This document shows positions 42,730 through 55,453 of a DNA stretch of 64,000 nt, piece by piece. The stretch spans positions 1 to 64,000 of the forward strand of contig NZ_JAIVKM010000006.1 of assembly GCF_020523985.1 (NCBI RefSeq). The letters run 5' to 3'. The first letter of the stretch is position 1. Every line of letters begins with the position of its first letter. The stretch comes from Mangrovibacter yixingensis. Lineage in GTDB: Bacteria; Pseudomonadota; Gammaproteobacteria; Enterobacterales; Enterobacteriaceae. Both the position numbers and the translations under genes were made by a program. The notes below the pieces were generated by a model that did no database searches, was not told the origin of the DNA, and was given only the letters and a program-made list of their open reading frames with translations.

Positions 42730-43398
42730 ATGCACGTCGACATAGACTGGCAACATATCGATACCGTCCTGTTGGATATGGACGGCACCTTACTCGACCT
42801 CGCATTTGACAACTATTTCTGGTTACACCTGGTGCCGGAAACGCTCAGCCAACAAAGGGGAATTCCTCTCGCAGACGCACACGCACTTATCCGTCAGAAG
42901 TACCATGCCGTACAACATACGCTAAACTGGTATTGTCTCGATTACTGGAGTAATGAACTCGGTCTCGATATTTGCGCCATGACCAGGGAAATGGGTCCAC
43001 GAGCAACATTAAGGGATGATACCGGGCCATTTTTATCGGCTCTAAAAGAGGCTGGTAAGCGGCGTATCCTGCTAACCAATGCGCATCCGTATAATCTTGC
43101 TGTCAAACTGGAGCATACCGGTTTAGAACGTTGGCTTGATTTATTACTTTCCACCCATACATTTGGTTATCCCAAAGAAGACAAGCGTCTGTGGGAAGCA
43201 GTCCAGGAGCAAACCCGTTTTGACCCGGCGCGTACTCTGTTCATTGATGACAGCGAGCCTATCCTTGATGCCGCCAAACAATTCGGCATTCGCTATTGTC
43301 TTGGGGTCATTAATCCTGACTCAGGGCAACCTGATAAAATCTGGCACCGTCATCCGGCAACGAGTGACTACCGGGAGCTACTCCAGGCACTATCCTGA
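42730..43398 (+). CDS. yrfG: HAD-family nucleotidase YrfG
   Basis: A HAD-like hydrolase; the E. coli protein dephosphorylates purine nucleotides such as GMP and IMP in vitro. Motif I is LLDMDGTLLDLAFDN near residue 14, motif II ILLTNAHPYNLAVK near 112 and motif IV LFIDDSEPILDAA near 178. The start at 42730 (MHVDIDWQHIDTVLL) gives the E. coli length of 222. It precedes hslR by 11 bases. Confidence 0.95.
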   Translation: MHVDIDWQHIDTVLLDMDGTLLDLAFDNYFWLHLVPETLSQQRGIPLADAHALIRQKYHAVQHTLNWYCLDYWSNELGLDICAMTREMGPRATLRDDTGPFLSALKEAGKRRILLTNAHPYNLAVKLEHTGLERWLDLLLSTHTFGYPKEDKRLWEAVQEQTRFDPARTLFIDDSEPILDAAKQFGIRYCLGVINPDSGQPDKIWHRHPATSDYRELLQALS

Positions 43399-43409
43399 AA
43401 GGGGGTGAA

Positions 43410-43811
43410 ATGAAAGAGAAAATCGCAGAAGGTGTGCGGCTGGACAAATGGCTGTGGGCTGCCCGTTTTTACAAAACTCGTGCTATTGCAAGGGAAATGG
43501 TGGAAGGCGGGAAAGTGCACTACAACAGCCAGCGGAGCAAACCGAGCAAAATTGTCGAGCTGGATGCCTGCCTGGTTATTCGTCAAGGGAATGATCAGCG
43601 TACGGTTATCATTAAAGGCATTACAGACAAGCGCGGCCCGGCAGTGCAGGCTGCCGGGTTGTATGAAGAAACACCAGAAAGCATTGAGAAGCGCGAGAAT
43701 ATCGCACTGGCTCGTAAAATGAATTCACTGACGATGCCACATCCTGAACGTCGCCCTGATAAAAAAGAGCGGCGTGATTTGATGAAATTTAAATACGGCG
43801 GCAATGAATAA
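43410..43811 (+). CDS. hslR: Heat-shock ribosome recycling factor HslR (Hsp15)
   Basis: Hsp15 binds 50S subunits carrying nascent chain-tRNA and helps recycle stalled subunits after heat shock. The 133-residue protein has an S4 RNA-binding domain ([27 protein letters not shown] near 10-36) and a basic tail ([22 protein letters not shown]). The end overlaps an upstream in-frame extension of hslO but not the chosen hslO start. Confidence 0.96.
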   Translation: MKEKIAEGVRLDKWLWAARFYKTRAIAREMVEGGKVHYNSQRSKPSKIVELDACLVIRQGNDQRTVIIKGITDKRGPAVQAAGLYEETPESIEKRENIALARKMNSLTMPHPERRPDKKERRDLMKFKYGGNE

Positions 43812-43836
43812 TCGCCGCACGCAAGAGAGAGAAAGT

Positions 43837-44715
43837 ATGGTTCAACACGACCAATTGCACCGTTACCTGTTTGAAAACTTCGCTGTTCGTGGCGAACTGG
43901 TAACGGTCTCAGACACCTGGCAGCAAATGCTGGCAAATCACGACTACCCGCAACCAGTACAAAATTTGCTCGGCGAGATGCTTGTGGCCACATCATTGCT
44001 TACCGCCACACTGAAATTTGAAGGCGATATTACCGTTCAGTTGCAAGGTGATGGCCCGTTGTCCCTGGCTGTTATCAACGGTAATAACCAACAGCAACTG
44101 CGTGGTGTCGCCCGCTTTAGCGAAGATTTCCCGGCCAGCGCTACACTGAAAGAAATGGTAGGTAATGGTTACCTGGTGATTACTATCAGTCCGAAAGAAG
44201 GTGAGCGCTATCAGGGTGTGGTTGGTCTGGAAGGCGAAACCATCGCAGAGTGTCTGGAAGACTATTTTGTTCGTTCGGAACAATTGCCAACTCGGTTATT
44301 TATTCGCCTGGGTGAATCAGACGGCAAACCAGCCGCTGGTGGGATGTTCCTGCAAGTATTACCGGCTCAGGATACCCAGGCTGATGACTTCACTCACCTG
44401 GCAACACTGACCGAGACAATCAAGGCCGAAGAGCTGCTGTCACTGCCTGCACAGGAAGTATTGTGGCGTTTGTATCATGAAGAAGAAGTCACCCTGTATG
44501 AACCTCAGGATGTCAGCTTCTCTTGCAGTTGCTCCCGTGAGCGCTGTGCCGCGGCCCTCAAAACATTGCCACAGGAAGAAATCGATACCATTCTTGAAGA
44601 AGATAGTGAGATAGATATGCACTGTGACTATTGTGGTAACCACTACATCTTTAACGCTATGGATATCGCAGAAATACGCACCAATGCTGATCCTGCAGAT
44701 CCCCATATTCACTAA
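43837..44715 (+). CDS. hslO: Redox-regulated chaperone Hsp33
   Basis: Hsp33 is a holdase switched on by oxidation, which releases zinc and forms disulfides. The start at 43837 ([22 protein letters not shown]) gives 292 residues as in E. coli. The zinc/redox centre is CSC near residue 232 and CDYC near 265. The chaperone body shows [23 protein letters not shown] strong terminator follows, so yrfG-hslR-hslO forms one unit. Confidence 0.97.
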   Translation: MVQHDQLHRYLFENFAVRGELVTVSDTWQQMLANHDYPQPVQNLLGEMLVATSLLTATLKFEGDITVQLQGDGPLSLAVINGNNQQQLRGVARFSEDFPASATLKEMVGNGYLVITISPKEGERYQGVVGLEGETIAECLEDYFVRSEQLPTRLFIRLGESDGKPAAGGMFLQVLPAQDTQADDFTHLATLTETIKAEELLSLPAQEVLWRLYHEEEVTLYEPQDVSFSCSCSRERCAAALKTLPQEEIDTILEEDSEIDMHCDYCGNHYIFNAMDIAEIRTNADPADPHIH

Positions 44716-44722
44716 GTAAATG

Positions 44723-44756
44723 CAGCCCTGGAAAATTCCAGGGCTGTTTCTTTTTT
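44723..44756 (+). terminator. Intrinsic terminator of hslO
   Basis: CAGCCCTGGAA and TTCCAGGGCTG form a perfect 11-bp stem with a two-base centre, followed by TTTCTTTTTT, starting eight bases after the hslO stop. The rest of the 332-base gap before pckA is A+T-rich and should carry the pckA promoter; I found no good CRP site in it. Confidence 0.88.
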
Positions 44757-45047
44757 GCTGTCGCCCGCTTCTCTACTTTGTCGAAAAAACACCCCGCGAC
44801 AACATTGATGTATGCGTTTACAATCCCAAAAAGGCTTTTTTTTCTACTTTTCAATAACATTTGTAAAACACTTATATTCATTAATAAAAAAATCCTGCGA
44901 TAATGCTCCCCACAGCGATACCTGCTCTACATCTTATAATTTGCGAACAAATCTGTTGATACGTAAATCTATGAAGCTGGTCGCGGTCAACATTCGGCTA
45001 ATAACCCTACAATTTATAGTAATAGATCCTGGCTAAGGAGAAGTGAA

Positions 45048-46664
45048 ATGCGCGTTTTAACCCCGCAAGAACTGAAGGCTTATGGTATTCATGACGTCGT
45101 GGAAGTGGTGTATAACCCTGATTACGATACCTTGTATCGTGAAGAGCTCGACCCAACCCTGGAAGGATTCGAGCGTGGCGTACTGACAAATCTGGGTGCC
45201 GTCGCTGTTGATACCGGTGTTTTCACTGGCCGCTCGCCAAAAGATAAATATATCGTCCGTGACGATACAACCCGCGATACGTTATGGTGGTCTGATAACG
45301 GCAACGGTAAAAATGACAACCATCCACTCACCCCCGAAGTATGGCAAGACCTGAAAGGTCTCGTTACTGAAGAGCTTTCAGGAAAGCGCCTGTTTGTGGT
45401 TGATGCCTTTTGTGGTGCCAACCCGGACAGCCGGTTGTGCGTACGCTTTATTACTGAAGTGGCCTGGCAGGCACATTTCGTCAAGAACATGTTTATCCGC
45501 CCAGACGATGAAGAACTGGATGATTTTGAACCTGATTTCATCGTAATGAACGGCGCAAAATGCACTAACCCGAACTGGCAGGCACAAGGCCTGAACTCAG
45601 AAAACTTTATTGCATTCAACCTGACAGAACGCATGCAGTTAATTGGTGGCACCTGGTATGGCGGCGAAATGAAAAAAGGGATGTTTGCCATCATGAACTA
45701 CCTGCTGCCACTGAAAAATATTGCCTCCATGCACTGTTCTGCCAATGTCGGTGAAAAAGGCGATGTCGCAGTCTTCTTCGGTTTATCCGGAACGGGTAAA
45801 ACTACCTTGTCTACGGACCCGAAACGCCGCCTGATTGGTGATGATGAGCATGGCTGGGATAACGATGGCGTATTCAACTTCGAAGGGGGTTGCTACGCAA
45901 AAACGATCCGGTTGTCAGAAGCAGCCGAGCCGGACATTTACCGAGCCATTCGCCGGGATGCTCTGCTGGAAAATGTCACCGTCGCTGCAGATGGAACCAT
46001 TGATTTCGATGATGGCAGCAAAACCGAAAACACCCGCGTGTCTTACCCGATTTATCATATTGATAATATTGTTAAACCGGTATCCAAAGCAGGCCATGCT
46101 ACTAAAGTGATTTTCCTCACTGCAGATGCATTTGGTGTGTTGCCGCCGGTTTCACGTCTGACCGCCGAGCAAACGCAATACCACTTTCTCTCTGGTTTCA
46201 CCGCAAAACTGGCCGGGACTGAATGCGGTGTGGATGAACCAACGCCCACATTCTCTGCCTGTTTTGGCGCAGCATTCCTGACTCTGCATCCCACACAATA
46301 TGCAGAAGTGTTGGTGAAACGTATGCAGGCAGCTGGTGCACAAGCATATCTGGTGAATACGGGCTGGAATGGCTCAGGTAAACGGATTTCAATCAAAGAT
46401 ACCCGGGCAATTATTGATGCCATTCTTAGTGGAGAACTGGATAACGCTGAAACCACCACACTACCCGTCTTCAATCTCGCTGTACCCGTCGCATTAACGG
46501 GTGTGAATACCGCAATACTTGACCCACGCAACACCTGGGCCACTGCCGCGCAATGGAAAGACAAAGCGCAGCACCTTGCTACGCTGTTTACCGAGAACTT
46601 CGAAAAGTACACAGATACACAAGCAGGGGCAGCACTGGTCAGCGCCGGGCCACAAACCAAGTAA
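45048..46664 (+). CDS. pckA: Phosphoenolpyruvate carboxykinase (ATP)
   Basis: Converts oxaloacetate and ATP to phosphoenolpyruvate, the entry step of gluconeogenesis. The 538-residue protein has the kinase-specific Walker [17 protein letters not shown] near 247-262 and [23 protein letters not shown] with the metal aspartate near 269. The substrate segments [14 protein letters not shown] and [13 protein letters not shown] are also present. GGAG precedes the ATG. E. coli Pck has 540 residues. Confidence 0.97.
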   Translation: MRVLTPQELKAYGIHDVVEVVYNPDYDTLYREELDPTLEGFERGVLTNLGAVAVDTGVFTGRSPKDKYIVRDDTTRDTLWWSDNGNGKNDNHPLTPEVWQDLKGLVTEELSGKRLFVVDAFCGANPDSRLCVRFITEVAWQAHFVKNMFIRPDDEELDDFEPDFIVMNGAKCTNPNWQAQGLNSENFIAFNLTERMQLIGGTWYGGEMKKGMFAIMNYLLPLKNIASMHCSANVGEKGDVAVFFGLSGTGKTTLSTDPKRRLIGDDEHGWDNDGVFNFEGGCYAKTIRLSEAAEPDIYRAIRRDALLENVTVAADGTIDFDDGSKTENTRVSYPIYHIDNIVKPVSKAGHATKVIFLTADAFGVLPPVSRLTAEQTQYHFLSGFTAKLAGTECGVDEPTPTFSACFGAAFLTLHPTQYAEVLVKRMQAAGAQAYLVNTGWNGSGKRISIKDTRAIIDAILSGELDNAETTTLPVFNLAVPVALTGVNTAILDPRNTWATAAQWKDKAQHLATLFTENFEKYTDTQAGAALVSAGPQTK

Positions 46665-46688
46665 CCAGCACTAAAATACTCAACAGCA

Positions 46689-46724
46689 AAAAGCCCGCGC
46701 ATTGTGAAATGCACGGGCTTTTCT
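46689..46724. terminator. Terminator between pckA and envZ
   Basis: AAAAGCCCGCGCATT and AATGCACGGGCTTTT form a 15-bp stem with one mismatch. Flanking A and T runs let it act for pckA rightward and for envZ leftward. Confidence 0.85.
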
Positions 46725-46760
46725 GTGTACAGCTAACGGGATGATAACGACTAGCCCAGG

Positions 46761-48829
<2,069 letters not shown>

Positions 48830-49049
48830 ACTGTTAACTCCCAAAGGCTCGATTGTACGTAGGCTATTCTAAAAAAGTGTGCGCTAACGACCAGATAAAA
48901 CTGGTATATATTCTAGTCGAAATTGTTACAAAGCATATTTAACAGCGACTTATATGTACAATACATCACAAACGCACGCGTAAAGCGACAGGCAAGTTAT
49001 TGTAAAATAGGCACGCTTCGCCATTTGGCAGAACTAACAGGTAAATAGC

Positions 49050-49544
49050 ATGAAAACGCCTCTGGTTACCCGAGAGGGTTACGAAAAGCTGAAAAAAGAG
49101 CTGGATTATTTATGGCGCGAAGAACGCCCTGAAGTCACCAAGAAAGTTACCTGGGCGGCAAGCCTTGGCGACCGAAGTGAAAATGCTGACTACCAGTACA
49201 ACAAAAAGCGCCTGCGCGAAATTGACCGGCGTGTTCGTTATCTCACTAAATGCCTTGAGAATTTACGTATCGTTGACCACTCGCCTCAACAGGATGGCAA
49301 AGTGTTTTTCGGTGCGTGGGTAGAAATAGAAAATGACGATGGAGACATCAGGCGTTTTCGCATTGTTGGCTATGACGAAATTTTTGGCCGCAATGACTAC
49401 ATTTCTATTGATGCTCCCATGGCCCGGGCGCTGCTCAAAAAAGAAGAAGGTGATACCGCCACTGTCATCACACCTTCAGGCATTGCGACCTGGTATGTAA
49501 ACAGTATCAGCTATACGCAACCAGACTGGTCTGAAGAAACCTGA
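49050..49544 (+). CDS. greB: Transcription elongation factor GreB
   Basis: GreB rescues backtracked RNA polymerase by stimulating RNA cleavage through its secondary channel. The 164-residue protein has the N-terminal coiled coil with the tip acidic pair in LGDRSENADYQYNKKRLREIDRR near 40-60. The C-terminal FKBP-like domain ends in ITPSGIATWYVNSISY. It is about six residues longer than E. coli GreB. Divergent from ompR, as in E. coli. Confidence 0.96.
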   Translation: MKTPLVTREGYEKLKKELDYLWREERPEVTKKVTWAASLGDRSENADYQYNKKRLREIDRRVRYLTKCLENLRIVDHSPQQDGKVFFGAWVEIENDDGDIRRFRIVGYDEIFGRNDYISIDAPMARALLKKEEGDTATVITPSGIATWYVNSISYTQPDWSEET

Positions 49545-49679
49545 GCTTCAGCGGTGCTCACAATATTTAAAGAACAAACTGAAAAAACCAGTTGAAAGGC
49601 CGCCATAACTGGCATTTTATTTCCGGACTCCGTATAACTGTGCTTCACTTTTTATCGCGACAGACAGACAACAAAAGCC

Positions 49680-52001
49680 ATGATGAACAATTCGCTTAAC
49701 GGCATTATTGCCAGTGAACTCAAGGCACGGAATGAGCAGGTTGAAGCTGCCATCCGTTTGCTTGATGAAGGGAACACCGTGCCATTTATCGCACGTTATC
49801 GTAAAGAGGTCACAGGTGGGCTGGATGACACCCAATTGCGTCAACTTGAAGTCCGTCTGGGTTATCTGCGTGAACTGGAAGAACGGCGTCAGGCCATTCT
49901 TAAATCGATTAGCGAACAGGGCAAACTCAGTGATGAACTGGCCGGGGCCATTAATTCAACACTGAGCAAAACTGAACTCGAAGATCTATACCTGCCTTAC
50001 AAACCGAAACGCCGTACACGTGGTCAAATCGCGATTGAAGCCGGTTTAGAACCCCTTGCCGATTTACTTTGGCAAGATGCCTCCCGCACACCAGAGCAAG
50101 AAGCAGAACAGTATATCGATGCAGACAAAGGCCTGGCAGACACCAAAGCGGTGTTAGATGGTGCTCGTTATATTCTGATGGAACGCTTCGCCGAAGATGC
50201 CGCTCTGCTGGCAAAAGTACGTGACTACTTGTGGCGTAACGCCCACCTGGCTTCAACCGTGGTACCAGGCAAAGAAGACGATGGTGCGAAGTTCCGTGAC
50301 TATTTTGCCCACCACGAAGCCATCTCTGGTGTACCTTCACACCGCGCCCTTGCTATGTTCCGGGGGCGTAACGAAGGGGTCCTTCAGTTAGCGGTTAACC
50401 CGGATCCTCAGTTTGATGAGCCCCCCAAAGAAAGTTACTGCGAACAACTGATTATTGACCACCTGGGGTTACGGCTGAACAACGCACCAGCAGATAACTG
50501 GCGGCGTGCGGTCGTTTCCTGGACATGGCGTATCAAGGTGCTAATGCATCTGGAAACTGAGCTAATGTCCACCTTGCGTGAACGCGCAGAAGATGAAGCA
50601 ATTAATGTGTTTGCCCGTAACCTGCATGACTTGCTGATGGCTGCACCTGCGGGTATGCGCGCCACAATGGGCCTGGATCCGGGTCTGCGGACTGGGGTGA
50701 AAGTTGCCGTCGTGGACGCAACCGGAAAACTGGTTGCCACCGATACTATTTACCCACATACCGGCCAGTCAGCTAAAGCGGCAATCGTGCTGGCTGCGCT
50801 GTGTGAGAAGCATCAAGTCGAATTGGTCGCTATCGGTAACGGCACGGCATCACGCGAAACAGAACGTTTCTGGCTGGACGTACTAAAACAGTACCCCCAC
50901 CTTAAAGCACAGAAAGTCATTGTCAGTGAAGCAGGAGCTTCGGTCTATTCCGCTTCGGAACTGGCTGCCCAAGAATTCCCATCACTCGATGTTTCTTTGC
51001 GTGGCGCGGTCTCCATTGCTCGCCGCCTGCAAGACCCACTCGCAGAGCTGGTGAAGATCGACCCGAAATCCATAGGTGTAGGTCAATACCAGCACGATGT
51101 AAGCCAAAACCAACTGGCGAAAAAACTGGATGCCGTGGTTGAAGATTGTGTAAACGCCGTCGGTGTTGATTTGAATACCGCATCCGTGCCGTTATTAACC
51201 CGTGTAGCCGGTCTGACTCGTATGATGGCGCAAAACATTGTCGACTGGCGCGATCAGAATGGTCAGTTCCAGAACCGCCAACAACTGCTGAAAGTTAGCC
51301 GTCTGGGGCCGAAAGCCTTTGAACAATGCGCTGGCTTTTTGCGTATCAACCATGGGGATAACCCACTGGATGCCTCAACCGTCCACCCTGAAGCTTACCC
51401 TATTGTTGAGCGTATTCTTGCCGCAACCCAGAAAGCCTTACGGGAACTGATGGGTGATGATGGTGCGCTACGTAACCTGAAAGCAGTGGACTTCACTGAT
51501 GAGCGTTTCGGTGTACCCACCGTCACTGACATTATCAAAGAGCTGGAAAAACCCGGTCGCGACCCACGTCCTGAATTTAAAACGGCTCAATTTGCTGACG
51601 GAGTGGAAACACTCAATGACCTCCAGCCAGGCATGATTCTGGAAGGTGCTGTCACCAACGTCACTAACTTTGGCGCATTTGTTGATATTGGTGTGCACCA
51701 GGATGGGCTGGTACACATCTCCTCATTGGCTGATAAATTCGTTGAAGACCCACACAAAGTTGTGAAAACCGGCGATATCGTCAAAGTGAAAGTGATGGAA
51801 GTTGACCTGGCTCGTAAGCGCATTGCGTTATCCATGCGTCTTGATGAGCAACCAGGGGAAAGCCAACCTCGCCGGGCGAAAAGTGGTGACACACGCCAGC
51901 GCCCGCAACAACAGCAGCAACAGCGCAAACGTGAATCTGCGTCTTCAGGTAACAGCGCGATGAGCGATGCTCTGGCTGCAGCATTTGGCAAAAAGCGTTA
52001 A
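49680..52001 (+). CDS. yhgF: Tex-like RNA-binding transcription accessory protein YhgF
   Basis: Member of the Tex family of nucleic-acid-binding factors linked to transcription in several pathogens. The 773-residue protein has an N-terminal helical region ([20 protein letters not shown] near 32) and a YqgF/RNase H-like domain ([17 protein letters not shown] near 330). Helix-hairpin-helix repeats ([36 protein letters not shown]) and an S1 domain near 650-720 ([22 protein letters not shown]) follow. A Gln/Arg-rich tail closes the protein. Confidence 0.96.
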   Translation: MMNNSLNGIIASELKARNEQVEAAIRLLDEGNTVPFIARYRKEVTGGLDDTQLRQLEVRLGYLRELEERRQAILKSISEQGKLSDELAGAINSTLSKTELEDLYLPYKPKRRTRGQIAIEAGLEPLADLLWQDASRTPEQEAEQYIDADKGLADTKAVLDGARYILMERFAEDAALLAKVRDYLWRNAHLASTVVPGKEDDGAKFRDYFAHHEAISGVPSHRALAMFRGRNEGVLQLAVNPDPQFDEPPKESYCEQLIIDHLGLRLNNAPADNWRRAVVSWTWRIKVLMHLETELMSTLRERAEDEAINVFARNLHDLLMAAPAGMRATMGLDPGLRTGVKVAVVDATGKLVATDTIYPHTGQSAKAAIVLAALCEKHQVELVAIGNGTASRETERFWLDVLKQYPHLKAQKVIVSEAGASVYSASELAAQEFPSLDVSLRGAVSIARRLQDPLAELVKIDPKSIGVGQYQHDVSQNQLAKKLDAVVEDCVNAVGVDLNTASVPLLTRVAGLTRMMAQNIVDWRDQNGQFQNRQQLLKVSRLGPKAFEQCAGFLRINHGDNPLDASTVHPEAYPIVERILAATQKALRELMGDDGALRNLKAVDFTDERFGVPTVTDIIKELEKPGRDPRPEFKTAQFADGVETLNDLQPGMILEGAVTNVTNFGAFVDIGVHQDGLVHISSLADKFVEDPHKVVKTGDIVKVKVMEVDLARKRIALSMRLDEQPGESQPRRAKSGDTRQRPQQQQQQRKRESASSGNSAMSDALAAAFGKKR

Positions 52002-52014
52002 ACCAGTAGTCGAA

Positions 52015-52042
52015 TTGCCAGCCTGGTGGCGCAGGCTGGCAA
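52015..52042 (+). other. Perfect hairpin followed by an A-run after yhgF
   Basis: TTGCCAGCCTG and CAGGCTGGCAA form an 11-bp perfect stem 14 bases after the yhgF stop, with a six-base loop. On the rightward strand it is followed by AAAAAA rather than T, so it is not a standard terminator in either direction. It could still end yhgF transcription with Rho or protect the 3' end. Confidence 0.5.
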
Positions 52043-52530
52043 AAAAAATCATAAAAACTTCTGGTTATCGTTTCTAACTTGCTCAGTTTCACGTTGTAAC
52101 AACGCTGCCGCAATAATACCGAAATAATCCTGTAAAATTCGTAGGTTCCGGAATATTCCCCGCATACAAAGGTTAATTATTAGCGAGCTAATTTTTAGCA
52201 AATAATTATTTTTTAATATAAATAAAAAACACTTCACTAAAATATTTAAAATACCACCTTTAATTTAACAAAAATAACCATTTTTAGTTATTTGAAATAC
52301 CCTGCTACTCATGCTAAATACCCACTTTATGACGCAGATTAATCTTAGCACGAATAAAGGATGAAATAAGATTCATTTGCAATAAACCAAGTTGATTACG
52401 CAAACCATTCTCATTATCATTGTATTACTTGTTTTATTCTGCTCTATTTTTCTGGCGAGGCTCCTCTGAATCTCATTTCAGGCTGTTCTCTTGGTAAACG
52501 TTCATTTGTAAGTTCTGGCAGGCAGGCATT
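52043..52530. other. A+T-rich gene-free leader before feoABC
   Basis: Nearly 490 bases without a credible gene, markedly richer in A+T than the flanks (for example 52180-52260). It should hold the feo promoter and its iron and anaerobic control. A Fur-box-like site is at 52405-52423. TTGAT at 52392-52396 is a possible FNR half-site but has no second half. Confidence 0.6.
52405..52423. promoter_or_regulatory. Fur box upstream of feoA
   Basis: The lower strand reads ACAATGATAATGAGAATGG. It contains a perfect TGATAAT half and a second arm AGAATGG matching ATTATCA at four of seven positions, the 7-1-7 Fur site model. It lies 108 bases before feoA and predicts derepression under iron limitation, as known for feo in E. 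coli. Confidence 0.65.
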
Positions 52531-52755
52531 ATGCAATTCTTACCATCCAGCTCATGGAAAATCATTGGTTTCTCAAGGGAAATCAGCCCGGCATACCGCC
52601 AAAAGTTACTTTCCTTAGGTATGTTGCCTGGTTCGTCATTCGATGTGGTTCGTGTGGCACCACTTGGCGATCCTATTCATATTGCAACCCGTCGCGTTAA
52701 CCTGGTCGTACGTAAAAAAGACCTGGCGTTATTAAATGTCGAGGAAATACGCTGA
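52531..52755 (+). CDS. feoA: Ferrous iron transport protein FeoA
   Basis: A small SH3-like cytosolic protein needed for full FeoB activity. The 74-residue product ([34 protein letters not shown]) contains the typical [24 protein letters not shown] core and ends LNVEEIR. First gene of feoABC, 47 bases before feoB. Confidence 0.96.
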   Translation: MQFLPSSSWKIIGFSREISPAYRQKLLSLGMLPGSSFDVVRVAPLGDPIHIATRRVNLVVRKKDLALLNVEEIR

Positions 52756-52802
52756 GTTACTCAGTTGTTTTGTCATGGCAATGCAAGTAAGTGGGTCATA
52801 AA

Positions 52803-55124
52803 ATGAAAACAATTACTGTTGGTTTAATTGGTAATCCCAACTCTGGGAAAACAACATTATTCAACCAATTAACAGGTGCTCGCCAGCGTGTAGGGAATTG
52901 GGCAGGCGTTACGGTTGAACGTAAAGAAGGGCTGTTTGCAACGCCAGAACACCAGGTCACACTTGTTGACCTGCCGGGCACTTACTCCCTGACCACTATT
53001 TCTGCACAAACCTCTCTCGACGAACAAATTGCTTGTCATTATATTCTGAGCGGCGACGCGGATTTGCTGATTAACGTGGTTGATGCCAGCAACCTTGAGC
53101 GCAATCTGTATTTAACATTACAACTGCTGGAACTTGGTATTCCCTGCGTTGTTGCGCTGAATATGCTGGATATTGCAGAGAAGCAGCACCTGCGTATTGA
53201 TATTGATGCGCTTTCCGCAAGGCTTGGTTGCCCTGTCGTGCCACTGGTATCTACCCGTGGGCGGGGTATCGATGGCCTTAAACGCGCGTTGGATACTCAC
53301 CAGAAAAACAGTGAGCGTGAATTTGTTCATTATCCACAACCTATTATCGACAGTGCACAGCAACTGGCTCAATCCATGTCTGACGCTCTGCCGGGTAACC
53401 ATCGCCGGTGGTTGGGCATACAGATGCTGGAAGGCGATATCTATAGCCTTGCCTACGCCGGGGATGCAGCTGACAAACTCGATGCAGTAAAAGCCGGGCT
53501 GACTGAAAAGATTGATGACCCGGCATTGTATATTGCTGACGCACGTTACCAGACTATCGCCACTATTTGTGAATCAGTCAGTAACAGCATTACCGTTGAG
53601 CCAAATAAACTCACCACGCAAGTAGATAAAATTGTCCTGAACCGGTTTCTCGGTTTACCGATCTTTCTATTTGTGATGTATCTGATGTTCCTGCTGGCCA
53701 TTAACATTGGTGGCGCGCTTCAACCTATTTTTGATGCCGGTTCTGTCGCCATATTTATTCACGGCTTGCAGTGGGTTGGCGCAACATTACATTTCCCAGA
53801 CTGGCTCACTTTACTGCTTGCCCAAGGGATTGGTGGCGGGATAAACACCGTACTACCCTTGGTACCGCAAATCGGCATGATGTACCTGTTTCTCTCATTC
53901 CTTGAAGATTCAGGTTATATGGCTCGGGCGGCCTTTGTTATGGACCGTCTGATGCAATCCCTGGGTCTGCCTGGTAAATCTTTTGTCCCATTGATTGTCG
54001 GTTTTGGTTGTAACGTCCCTTCAGTGATGGGTTCTCGTACTCTTGATGCGCCTCGCGAACGCCTGACAACCATCATGATGGCACCCTTTATGTCCTGTGG
54101 TGCGCGCCTGGCTATTTTCGCCGTTTTCTCTGCTGCGTTTTTCGGGCAACAAGGGGCGTTGATTGTATTCTCTCTTTATCTGTTAGGTATTGTGATGGCA
54201 ATACTTACTGGGTTGATGCTCAAGCACACAATTATGCGTGGTGAAGCCACTCCATTTATCATGGAGTTGCCGGTTTACCACGTTCCGCACCTGAAAAGCC
54301 TGCTAATTCAGACCTGGCAGCGCCTGAAGGGGTTTGTTATCCGGGCAGGGAAAGTGATTGTGCTGGTCAGTATCTTTATTGGTGCGCTGAATAGTTTCAC
54401 GCTCACCGGTAAAGCAGCAGATAACATTAACGATTCGGCACTGGCATCCGTCAGCCGCGTTCTGACTCCGCTGTTGCAACCTATCGGTGTTCATCAGGAC
54501 AACTGGCAGGCAACGGTCGGCCTGTTTACTGGCGCAATGGCAAAAGAGGTTGTCGTCGGGACACTCAATACCTTGTATACCGCCGAAGATATTCACAATG
54601 AAGCGTTTGACCCGTCATCCTTTAACTTGCTGGATGAACTGCGAGGTGCGTTTGATGATACCTGGAGTAGCCTGAAAGACACCTTCAGCCTTAGCGTACT
54701 GGCTAACCCCATTGAAGCCAGTAAAGGTGATGGCGAAATGGCAACCGGTGCGATGGGTGTGATGAGCAGCAAGTTTGGTAGTGAGGCTGCGGCTTACAGC
54801 TACTTAATCTTTGTATTGCTTTATATCCCCTGCATCTCTGTTATGGGTGCCGTAGCCCGTGAAGCTGGCCGTGGATGGATGACATTCTCTATTCTGTGGG
54901 GGCTGGATATTGCCTACTCGCTGTCTACGGTGTATTACCAGGCAGTCTCTTTCCACAACCACCCACAATACAGCCTGGTCTGCATTCTGGCTGTAGTGCT
55001 ATTCAATGTGGTGTTGCTGGGCGCGTTGCGTCGGGCACGTAGCCGTGTGGAAGTGCACCTGGTTGCGAAACCACGCAGTGTTGCATCATGTTGCCAGTCA
55101 GCCAGCGCCAATGACTGCCACTGA
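52803..55124 (+). CDS. feoB: Ferrous iron transporter FeoB
   Basis: The GTP-linked inner-membrane Fe2+ permease. The start at 52803 (MKTITVGLIGNPNSGKTTLFNQLTG) gives 773 residues as in E. coli. The N-terminal G domain has GNPNSGKTT near 10, the G3 motif DLPGTYSL near 54 and the G4 motif NMLD near 120. The membrane part (about 280-760) contains the Cys-bearing cores GFGCNVPSVMGSRTLD and FMSCGARLAIFAVF, and the tail ends in CCQSASANDCH. Confidence 0.97.
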   Translation: MKTITVGLIGNPNSGKTTLFNQLTGARQRVGNWAGVTVERKEGLFATPEHQVTLVDLPGTYSLTTISAQTSLDEQIACHYILSGDADLLINVVDASNLERNLYLTLQLLELGIPCVVALNMLDIAEKQHLRIDIDALSARLGCPVVPLVSTRGRGIDGLKRALDTHQKNSEREFVHYPQPIIDSAQQLAQSMSDALPGNHRRWLGIQMLEGDIYSLAYAGDAADKLDAVKAGLTEKIDDPALYIADARYQTIATICESVSNSITVEPNKLTTQVDKIVLNRFLGLPIFLFVMYLMFLLAINIGGALQPIFDAGSVAIFIHGLQWVGATLHFPDWLTLLLAQGIGGGINTVLPLVPQIGMMYLFLSFLEDSGYMARAAFVMDRLMQSLGLPGKSFVPLIVGFGCNVPSVMGSRTLDAPRERLTTIMMAPFMSCGARLAIFAVFSAAFFGQQGALIVFSLYLLGIVMAILTGLMLKHTIMRGEATPFIMELPVYHVPHLKSLLIQTWQRLKGFVIRAGKVIVLVSIFIGALNSFTLTGKAADNINDSALASVSRVLTPLLQPIGVHQDNWQATVGLFTGAMAKEVVVGTLNTLYTAEDIHNEAFDPSSFNLLDELRGAFDDTWSSLKDTFSLSVLANPIEASKGDGEMATGAMGVMSSKFGSEAAAYSYLIFVLLYIPCISVMGAVAREAGRGWMTFSILWGLDIAYSLSTVYYQAVSFHNHPQYSLVCILAVVLFNVVLLGALRRARSRVEVHLVAKPRSVASCCQSASANDCH

Positions 55125-55156
55125 TACTCAACACATAACAGAAGGGGAAGTAAGCG

Positions 55157-55402
55157 ATGGCAAGTCTGATTGAAATACGTGATTTACTGGCATTACGGGG
55201 CTCTATGGATGCCTCGCAACTCAGCCAGCAACTTGCCACACCACTTCCCCTGATGAACGCCATGCTGGCCCGCCTGGAGGCAATGGGTAAAGCGCAACGC
55301 CGTACGGAAGATGCCAGCCAGTGCCTGAGTGGCGGGTGTAAAAGCTGCCCTGAGGGCAAGGCCTGCCTGAGAGAAGTGTGGACTCTCAGCCAGCAAGTTT
55401 GA
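55157..55402 (+). CDS. feoC: FeoC, Fe-S winged-helix partner of FeoB
   Basis: A small winged-helix protein that stabilises FeoB and in some species binds an Fe-S cluster. The 81-residue product has the helix-turn-helix part ([22 protein letters not shown]) and the cysteine cluster [16 protein letters not shown] near 57-72. E. coli FeoC has 78 residues. It starts 32 bases after feoB. The yhgA gene that follows feoC in E. coli is absent. Confidence 0.95.
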   Translation: MASLIEIRDLLALRGSMDASQLSQQLATPLPLMNAMLARLEAMGKAQRRTEDASQCLSGGCKSCPEGKACLREVWTLSQQV

Positions 55403-55453
55403 AGCCAGCCCCGGTGAACAGTACCCACTGGCTTGCCGGGTTTTTATGCCAGG

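Noticed and set aside
45122-46714. Leftward open frames of 190 and 219 codons inside pckA
   Set aside because: Antisense shadows of pckA without motifs or start signals.
52015-52042. Hairpin after yhgF as an intrinsic terminator
   Set aside because: It is followed by A rather than T on the rightward strand, and the leftward strand has no T-run after it; kept only as an unexplained hairpin.
52392-52406. FNR site upstream of feoA
   Set aside because: TTGAT is present but the second half does not match ATCAA at any allowed spacing.
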